64,000 nucleotides of DNA from positions 434,001 to 498,000 of the forward strand of contig BJHQ01000001.1 in the NCBI GenBank assembly GCA_014193115.1, given 5' to 3'. The notes below the pieces were generated by a model. It made no database searches and was not told the origin of the DNA. It saw nothing but the letters and a program-made list of their open reading frames with translations. Positions within the stretch are counted from its first letter, which is position 1. Each line of letters starts with the position of its first letter. This stretch comes from Planctomycetota bacterium (GTDB lineage Bacteria > Planctomycetota > UBA11346). Positions 58,574 through 64,000 of the stretch are shown piece after piece. Made by a program: the position numbers and the translations under genes.

Positions 58574-60727
58574 TCAGGCGGTCCGGCGGAAGACGAGCCA
58601 CGCTCCGGCCAACACGCAGAAGATCGACCAGTGCTGTCGGTCGAGCCGTTCACCCAGCGCTGCGAGCACCGGATCCTGGGCAGACGTGGCCAACACCGCG
58701 TGGAATGCGTCTGCCACCGCGGCTGGATCCCTGGCCTGGATCCGCCCGATCAGCGCCACCGTGGCGGCATCTCGGCGATGTCGCGCCGCGGCGCGGGCGA
58801 GCAGATCCCGCGGCAGATCGTCGCGGTCACCATCGAGCAGCCAGCGATTGGGCAGGTCGAGCCAGCCGCACAAGGCATCGAGGGTTTCGAAACGATCGCG
58901 AGCGCTGGGCAGGCGGCTGAGGGCATCGAGGGCGATGCCGGCGTGGGCCCGTCCACCGAGATCGAGCAGGCCGCGGAGGGTGGCCGCGATCACCAGGCTC
59001 GGTGCGGAGGTGGCCAGCACCGCAAGCAGTGCGGGCTCGGCGGTCCGGTCGGCGAGCTTGCCCAGGGCCCGGGCAGCCTGGGCCCGCACCCGCGGGGTTT
59101 GCGCCGGATCCAGCCGGGCGAGCAGCAACGGACCAGCCGCGCGGTCGCCGAGTTCACCCAATGCCCAGGCGGCGTGGTCAGCGAGGTCGTCGTCTTCGGC
59201 CAGCACCTGGCGCAGCCGCTGCGCAGCGGCCGGGGATCGAGCGGCGCCGAGGGCGCGGACTGCCTCGACCCGCACATCGAAGCTCGGGTCATCGACCAGA
59301 TCGATCAGGGCATCGTGGTTGAGGGGGTTGGGGTGGGCGGCGCAGAACCGGCAGAAATCCGCACGCTCGGCGTCTTCGGCGGCGAACCGGCGCCGACCGC
59401 CGACCAGGGACCGGATCGGTGCGCTGGTCAAGGCGGTGAAGAACTCGCCGACCCCGAAATGGAGCCGGGCGTTGGGCAACCCGGCGGCGGCGGCCAGGGC
59501 CGCCAGGTGCAGCACCGGTCCAGCCACCACCAGCCACCACTTCACCGGGTCGAGATGAAGGACGCCGCCTGCGACGGCGGTGGAGCCTGCTGGCACCGCA
59601 ACCTGGCCGACGAACCAACCTGCGGCGAAGGTCACCGCCGCCGTGACCAGGCCGAGAGCGACGGCGAACAGGCCGAGTTCTCCGGTGGCATCCTCGACCT
59701 TGGTCAGGTGGTGGTTGAGCGAGGTCATGGCGATGCCGATCCCGGCCGACAGGGCGCCATCGATCAGCGCCATCCCCGTCAGCACCGCCGCCGCTACGAC
59801 CGGATCGCCGACGCCATAAGGAGCAAGCAGCAAGGGCAGCGGAGCCGCGACCACGCTCAACACCAACATGCCGAGCAGTAATGGCCGATAGCCGAGGGCA
59901 TCCGCGATGCGCCCCCAAAGCAGCAGCGAAGCGACCGTGCCAACGGTGGCGACGGCGGTGTACAACGTCACCAGTCCGGTCGGCAGGTGCAGCACCTGGC
60001 GGAAGTAGACCACCAGCAACGGCATGCTGGCCAGGGCGCAGAGGATCTGGACCAGCAGCGGCCGGCGGAGCAGGCGCGAAGCCGCCGCGACCCGCAGCAG
60101 CCGGGCCGCGGTCCACGGCTCGCCGCCCGACGCCAGGTGGGCAGGTTCGGGCACCTGGCGCAGGAACCACCAGTGGCTGAGCAGGCCGAGCGCGGCCAGC
60201 ACCAGCAGGCCTTTGTATTCGCCGTCATCCAGGCGGGAGCCGATGACTCCGGCGATGGCCGCCTTGGACAGGGCCGAGACGGTGAAGAACGACGCCCGCA
60301 TCCGGGCGAAGAACCGGCCGCGATCGGCATCATCGGTGGCGGCACGCAGCAGCGGCTGCCAGATGGTGTTGAAGGACAGTTCGCGGGCGGCGAGGAAGGC
60401 CAGAACCAGACCGACCAGCATCGGCAGCGACAGCCATGCCGCGGGCATGGCTGCCATTACCACGATCACCGCGATCCGCAGCAACGCTCCGAGGCGGAGC
60501 AGCCGCACCCAGCCGACCCGATCGACCCAGCCAAGCAGCGGGAAACGCAGGCACGCGACCAGCGGTGCCAGGGCCAGGATCAGCGCGATGCGTTCCGCCG
60601 ACAGCCCGAGGACATCGTTGGCGTACAGCGCGAGCAGCGGTCCGACCACGATCCAGCCCACCGTCTCGTTGGAGAGGTTGGCGCGCAGGATCGCGGACTG
60701 CACCTGGCTACGGCTGGCAGTTTCCAT
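58574..60727 (-). CDS. MFS transporter fused to HEAT repeats
   Basis: A 717-residue protein. Residues 1-400 are a 12-helix MFS permease (ILRANLSNETVGWIVVGPLLALYANDVLG, then LLLWGRIADALGYRPLLLGM). Residues 450-700 are HEAT/PBS-lyase type repeats: SFDVRVEAVRALGAARSPAAAQRL, DLADHAAWALGELGDRAAGPLL and PRVRAQAARALGKLADRTAEPALL. HEAT arrays usually bind proteins, so the carrier may be linked to cytosolic partners. Start ATG 60727 has AGGA eight bases upstream; 60766 is the alternative. Substrate unknown. Confidence 0.85.
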   Translation of the reverse strand: METASRSQVQSAILRANLSNETVGWIVVGPLLALYANDVLGLSAERIALILALAPLVACLRFPLLGWVDRVGWVRLLRLGALLRIAVIVVMAAMPAAWLSLPMLVGLVLAFLAARELSFNTIWQPLLRAATDDADRGRFFARMRASFFTVSALSKAAIAGVIGSRLDDGEYKGLLVLAALGLLSHWWFLRQVPEPAHLASGGEPWTAARLLRVAAASRLLRRPLLVQILCALASMPLLVVYFRQVLHLPTGLVTLYTAVATVGTVASLLLWGRIADALGYRPLLLGMLVLSVVAAPLPLLLAPYGVGDPVVAAAVLTGMALIDGALSAGIGIAMTSLNHHLTKVEDATGELGLFAVALGLVTAAVTFAAGWFVGQVAVPAGSTAVAGGVLHLDPVKWWLVVAGPVLHLAALAAAAGLPNARLHFGVGEFFTALTSAPIRSLVGGRRRFAAEDAERADFCRFCAAHPNPLNHDALIDLVDDPSFDVRVEAVRALGAARSPAAAQRLRQVLAEDDDLADHAAWALGELGDRAAGPLLLARLDPAQTPRVRAQAARALGKLADRTAEPALLAVLATSAPSLVIAATLRGLLDLGGRAHAGIALDALSRLPSARDRFETLDALCGWLDLPNRWLLDGDRDDLPRDLLARAAARHRRDAATVALIGRIQARDPAAVADAFHAVLATSAQDPVLAALGERLDRQHWSIFCVLAGAWLVFRRTA

Positions 60728-60805
60728 GTGGCGTCCTGCATTGGACTGGTCGACGACCACCTGCAAAGGCCGGCCGCAGCGAAGGCGCCCCGCGCAGGTG
60801 CGGGA

Positions 60806-62137
60806 TTACCCGACCAGTTCGGCCAACCGGCCGGGTTCGATCCCCAGGCGCCGTGCTGCGGCGGCGCGGTCTCCGCCGCAACTCGCCAGCACGGCGGTGG
60901 CGTGACGCCGGTTCACCGCGTCGAGATCGAGATCGAGGGGCCAGTCGCTCTGCGCCGGCTGGCTCAGCTCGGGCAGGCAGCGCCGGACCAGGGCGGCGTC
61001 GATGGCGCCGCCGCCGCCGAGCACCACCAGGCGTTCGACGATGTTGACCAGTTCGCGGACATTTCCTGGCCAGTGGTAGCCGGACAGCAGCTCCACCGCT
61101 GACGGCGCGAGCTTGGTGCGCACGCCCAGCTCGCGGCTGAACACCGCCAGATAATGGTCGATCAGTTCAGGCAGATCCTCGCGGCGATCGCGCAGCGGCG
61201 GCATGTCGATCGGGATGACGTTCAGCCGGTAATAGAGGTCTTCTCGGAACCGGCCGGACCGGGCATTGGCGAGGAGATCACGGTTGGTGGTGGCGATGAT
61301 CCGCACATCGACCTGGATCGGCCGGCTGCCGCCGACCCGCTCGAAACTCCGCTCTTCCAGAACGCGTAGCAATTTCGCCTGCAATTCTGGAGATATTTCG
61401 CTGATCTCGTCGAGCAGGATGGTGCCGCCGTTGGCCAGCTCGAAGCGTCCGATGCGCTGTTCGTCGGCGCCGGTGAAGGCGCCCTTTTCATGGCCGAACA
61501 GTTCGCTGGTCAGCAAGGTCTCAGTCAGGGCGGCGCAGTTCACCGAGATGAACGGCCCGGCGGCCCGGGGCGAGCGGTGATGCAAGGCCCGGGCGACCAG
61601 CTCCTTGCCGGTGCCGGATTCGCCCCGGACCAGCACCGTCGCCGAGGATTTCGCAGCGCGGTCGATGGTCTCGTCGATCAGCGCCATCGCTGGCGACGAG
61701 CCCATCAACCGCCGGCCCTGGTGGCGCGAGTGGGTCTCGGCGCGCAGGGCTTTGACCTCGCGGACCAGCGACTGGCGTTCGTTCAGGCGCAGCAGCAGGG
61801 CCTCGACCTGTTCGACATTGAAGGGTTTCATCAGGTAATCGTAGGCGCCCAGGCGCATCGATTCGACCGCGGATTCCACCGAGGCGAACGCAGTCATCAT
61901 CACAACCGGCATCTCCGGCCATTTCTCCTTGGCTTTCAACAGCAGTTTCAATCCGCCCATGCCCGGCATGCGGAGATCGGTGATGAGCAGGTCGGCGGGT
62001 TCGGACTCCAGCGCCTTCAGCGCCTGGACGCCGTCCTTGGTGGTGCGCACCTGGATTCCGAGGCGCGGCAGCATCTCGGCCAGCAGGTCGCGGTTGAGGA
62101 TCTCGTCGTCGGCGACGACCGCGGTGGCGATGGGCAT
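60806..62137 (-). CDS. NtrC-family sigma-54-dependent response regulator
   Basis: A 443-residue protein: receiver (D54 in LLITDLRMPGMGG), AAA+ domain with Walker A GESGTGKE (172-179), the sigma-54 contact GAFTGA (219-224) and Walker B GTILLDEISE, then a short C-terminal segment ALRRLGIEPGRL-like with a Fis-type helix. The DNA-binding end is shorter than usual. It is divergent from mlaE, with 197 bases between the starts including a pair of G-rich tracts. The partner histidine kinase is not in the window. Confidence 0.88.
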   Translation of the reverse strand: MPIATAVVADDEILNRDLLAEMLPRLGIQVRTTKDGVQALKALESEPADLLITDLRMPGMGGLKLLLKAKEKWPEMPVVMMTAFASVESAVESMRLGAYDYLMKPFNVEQVEALLLRLNERQSLVREVKALRAETHSRHQGRRLMGSSPAMALIDETIDRAAKSSATVLVRGESGTGKELVARALHHRSPRAAGPFISVNCAALTETLLTSELFGHEKGAFTGADEQRIGRFELANGGTILLDEISEISPELQAKLLRVLEERSFERVGGSRPIQVDVRIIATTNRDLLANARSGRFREDLYYRLNVIPIDMPPLRDRREDLPELIDHYLAVFSRELGVRTKLAPSAVELLSGYHWPGNVRELVNIVERLVVLGGGGAIDAALVRRCLPELSQPAQSDWPLDLDLDAVNRRHATAVLASCGGDRAAAARRLGIEPGRLAELVG

Positions 62138-62156
62138 GGAGCTACGCTACGCGGAT

Positions 62157-62187
62157 GGGGCTAGGGGCCAGGGGCTGGGGGCCGGGG
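62157..62187 (+). repeat. G-quadruplex-like G-run tract, arm 1
   Basis: Runs of four or more G separated by two or three bases: GGGGCTAGGGGCCAGGGG, followed by CTGGGGGCCGGGG. Four-G runs with such short loops are a classic intramolecular quadruplex pattern. Forms an inverted pair with 62291-62321. Confidence 0.7.
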
Positions 62188-62290
62188 CGCGCAGCGTCCT
62201 GGCTGGAAATGCCGAGCGATTCCGCGCGTCGCAGTCAGCGACCCAGGGGATGCAGGTTCAGTCGGTCCACCTGGAAACTCCACCGGCGGA

Positions 62291-62321
62291 CCCAGCCCCT
62301 AGCCCCCAGTCCCCAGCCCCT
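62291..62321 (-). repeat. G-quadruplex-like G-run tract, arm 2 (inverted)
   Basis: On the minus strand this reads CAGGGGCTGGGGACTGGG and continues GGCTAGGGGCTGGG, the inverted partner of the tract at 62157-62187. It lies 14 bases before the mlaE start on the opposite strand. Confidence 0.7.
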
Positions 62322-62334
62322 GAGCATTCGAACC

Positions 62335-63177
62335 ATGCCGGTCGCCAACCCCTTCACCTACGTCCGTCCAGGCCAGGCGGTGTCGGTGATCGCCGTGATC
62401 GGCCGGGCGACCCTCGACTTCCTGAACACCGTGGGCGAGCTGACCGTGCTGCTCGGTGCGGTGGTGCGCGCCTGGTTCGGCGATCCCCAGCGGCGCAGTG
62501 TGGTCTCCACCCAGCTTTATCACATCGGCTACCTCAGCCTGCCGGTGGTGCTGGTCTTCGGTTTTTTCCTTGGCCTGGTGGTGGCGGTCCAGGCGTTCTC
62601 CACCCTGGTCAAGTTCAAGGCCGAGGTGATGTGCGGGCCGATGGTGAACTACTCGCTGCTCAGCCAGCTCGCGCCGACCTTCACTGCGCTGATCTTCGCC
62701 GGGCGGGTAGGCTCCAACATGGCTGCGGAGATCGGCACCATGCAGGTCACCGAACAGGTCGACGCGCTGCGGGTGATGGGCACCGATCCGATCGCCCACC
62801 TGGTCGCGCCGCGGGTCTTGGCGTGCCTGCTGCTGTTGCCGGTGCTGACCGCGGTGGCCGGGCTGACCGGCATGATCTCGGCCTCGTTCCTTTGCATCAA
62901 TGTGTGGGGCGTCGATGCCGGCGGATACTGGTTCCAATCGACGGTGTTCTGCTCGTGGTACGATGTCGCCTCGGGCCTGACCAAAACCTTATTTTTCGGC
63001 GCGATCATCGCCCTGGTCTGCTGCCGCCAGGGCCTGGCCACCGCCGGCGGAGCCACCGGCGTCGGCCAGTCGGTGACTCGCGGCGTGGTCCAGGCCAGCG
63101 TCGCGGTGATGGTCGCGAACTTCGCCCTGACCCTGGTTTCGAATCAGCTCTGGTACCTGCTCCTGGCGCCGAAATGA
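62335..63177 (+). CDS. mlaE: MlaE-type ABC transporter permease
   Basis: A 280-residue permease with five or six hydrophobic helices. Conserved parts: GYLSLPVVLVFGFFLGLVVAVQ, FAGRVGSNMAAEIGTMQVTEQVDALRVMGTDPIAHLVAPRVLA and GGATGVGQSVTRGVVQASVAVMVANFALT. The EQVDAL-x-x-MG signature is diagnostic of the MlaE family, which moves phospholipids between inner and outer membrane. Start ATG 62335; the open frame upstream runs through the G-run repeat. MlaF and MlaD genes would be expected next, but thiO follows, so the system is split. Confidence 0.88.
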   Translation: MPVANPFTYVRPGQAVSVIAVIGRATLDFLNTVGELTVLLGAVVRAWFGDPQRRSVVSTQLYHIGYLSLPVVLVFGFFLGLVVAVQAFSTLVKFKAEVMCGPMVNYSLLSQLAPTFTALIFAGRVGSNMAAEIGTMQVTEQVDALRVMGTDPIAHLVAPRVLACLLLLPVLTAVAGLTGMISASFLCINVWGVDAGGYWFQSTVFCSWYDVASGLTKTLFFGAIIALVCCRQGLATAGGATGVGQSVTRGVVQASVAVMVANFALTLVSNQLWYLLLAPK

Positions 63178-63205
63178 CGGCTTTCCGCTGGGTGCGATGA
63201 GCAGC

Positions 63206-63301
63206 CGCAGGCTGCGCGGGGGAGCGCCGGAAAGTACGTCCGGGGGCGATGACGACCGATCGCAGGGCGAGGCCCCAAGTGGCGCTGCCGGGTCGCCGCA
63301 G
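63206..63301 (+). repeat. Dispersed repeat family R3, copy 2
   Basis: A 96-bp unit starting CGCAGGCTGCGC and including the 20-base match ACGTCCGGGGGCGATGACGA and GGGTCGCCGCAG, homologous to 24512-24604 on the minus strand. A hairpin GCAGCCGCAGGCTGC lies at its start. Confidence 0.75.
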
Positions 63302-63352
63302 CCCAACGAGCCGGCCCTTCCGGGGCCGCCGGAGCCACGCTCAGCGAGGAAA

Positions 63353-64000
63353 TTGTTCGGAAGCCTGACTCGGATCTCTGTGATCGGCGGCGGCGTCATC
63401 GGCCTGGCCGCAGCCTGGCGCCTCGCCGCCGAGCCCGGAACCCAGGTGACGGTCTACGACGCCGCCACCGTCGCCCGCGAAGCCTCGTGGGCGGCGGCGG
63501 GCATGCTCGCCCCCCACCATGAGTCGGAATCCTGCGACGATCGCTGGGCCCTCGGTGTGGCCAGCCTGGCGCGCTGGCCAGGGTTCGCCCGACAGCTTGG
63601 CCACGATCTGGATTTCCGTTGCGCAGGCGGGCTGGTGCCAGCCCTCGATGCGGAAGATGCCGCTGCGGCGCAGCACCGAATGGCAACGCTCGGTGTCGGC
63701 AGCTGGATCGATGGCGGCGAACTCAGACGACGCGAATCGGCGGTGACCACGGCTGCGCTCGGAGCCCTCTGGCTGCCGGCAGCCCAGGTCGATGCCCGTC
63801 GTCTGGGCGCAGCGCTGGCTGATGCCTGTGCCAGAAACGGCGTGGCGATCCGCAGCCGTTGCCAGGTCAGCGTGCGGGAACGCCGCCTGATCGTCGATGG
63901 CGCCGAAATCGCCAACGATTTGACCGTGCTGGCGGCCGGGGCGTGGACTCCGGAGCTGGCCGAGCTGTCCGGCATCGCCCTATCCGGCGAACCGGTGAAG
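63353..64000 (+). CDS. thiO: Glycine oxidase ThiO (5' part, cut by window end)
   Basis: At least 216 residues of an FAD-dependent amine oxidase. The dinucleotide-binding start is ISVIGGGVIGLAAAWRLAAEP; SWAAAGMLAPHHES is the ThiO signature, and DLTVLAAGAWTPELAEL the second FAD contact. ThiO oxidises glycine to iminoglycine for thiamine synthesis. Start is probably TTG 63353, with GAGGA seven bases before; an ATG at 63197 is in frame, but the extension runs through repeat R3 and its frame is not conserved in the other copy. The stop lies beyond the window. Confidence 0.82.
   Translation, partial: MFGSLTRISVIGGGVIGLAAAWRLAAEPGTQVTVYDAATVAREASWAAAGMLAPHHESESCDDRWALGVASLARWPGFARQLGHDLDFRCAGGLVPALDAEDAAAAQHRMATLGVGSWIDGGELRRRESAVTTAALGALWLPAAQVDARRLGAALADACARNGVAIRSRCQVSVRERRLIVDGAEIANDLTVLAAGAWTPELAELSGIALSGEPVK

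Noticed and set aside
63197..63352. ATG start for thiO 52 codons upstream
   Set aside because: The extension reads through repeat R3 and is Pro/Gly/Ser-rich; ThiO proteins start close to the FAD motif, and TTG 63353 has GAGGA upstream.
1..64000. tRNA, rRNA or other known structured RNA genes, and prophage or transposase genes
   Set aside because: No cloverleaf with a CCA end, rRNA signature, integrase or transposase motif was seen by eye; a covariance-model scan would be needed to exclude small RNAs.

Overview
The window is G+C-rich, almost gapless bacterial chromosome with no rRNA, tRNA, CRISPR array, phage or transposase genes. Several things point to the Planctomycetes-Verrucomicrobia (PVC) group, most likely Planctomycetota: a paired DUF1592-type cytochrome and DUF1552 protein, two ECF sigma factors coupled to FecR-like membrane proteins that carry extra effector domains, a transmembrane protein with a prenyltransferase-like toroid, a Ser/Thr kinase-receiver hybrid, an AraC/phytanoyl-dioxygenase pair, and MFS-HEAT and sensor-MFS fusions. 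A two-membrane envelope is indicated by an MlaE-type permease, lipoproteins and a UDP-diacetamido-uronate pathway. The taxonomic call is an inference; there is no marker gene for a firm placement.

Layout. 1-665: tail of an unknown gene, then a gene-free stretch with an inverted pair of a dispersed repeat. 666-4195 (-): a sensor/MFS fusion translationally coupled to a PF04392-type substrate-binding protein. 4268-6276: AraC regulator divergent from a PhyH-type dioxygenase, separated by a 21-bp repeat array. 6468-7187: a methyltransferase. 7260-24332 (-): a 15-gene surface-glycan operon whose first genes are wlbA, wlbB and, fourth, a wlbC-like aminotransferase with a PIN-like N-terminus. It continues with an epimerase, a second DegT aminotransferase, methyltransferases, two asparagine-synthase-like amidotransferases, an acyltransferase, a flippase and four glycosyltransferases. 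Nearly all neighbours overlap or sit a few bases apart.

24668-30180 (+): ECF sigma factor, FecR-LamG, DUF1592-type cytochrome and DUF1552 protein. 30376-36426: Nudix hydrolase, then a sugar/glycogen group: mannitol-phosphate dehydrogenase fused to D-lyxose isomerase, a PfkB kinase, a histidine phosphatase and a GH57 branching enzyme. The dehydrogenase part carries an in-frame insert made of many small hairpins. 36577-43967: kinase-receiver hybrid, AEC permease, a Pro/Ala/Glu/Lys repeat protein, DNA polymerase III delta-prime and an unknown secreted protein. 44306-48163 (-): second ECF-FecR pair, here FecR fused to an esterase, with another secreted esterase next to it. 48253-50955: HTH regulator, fxsA, an ExbD-like lipoprotein, an M24-like protein and tatA.

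51196-54653 (+): a truncated phytase-like esterase with a terminator inside its ORF, an ankyrin protein and the toroid protein. 54834-56983 (-): cytochrome c, SCO and PCuAC copper-delivery genes followed by ssb, whose ribosome binding site lies in a strong inverted repeat. 57162-63177: transaldolase, MFS-HEAT protein, NtrC-family regulator and, divergently, MlaE. 63353-64000: start of thiO, cut by the window end. At least three families of short non-coding dispersed repeats occur between genes.
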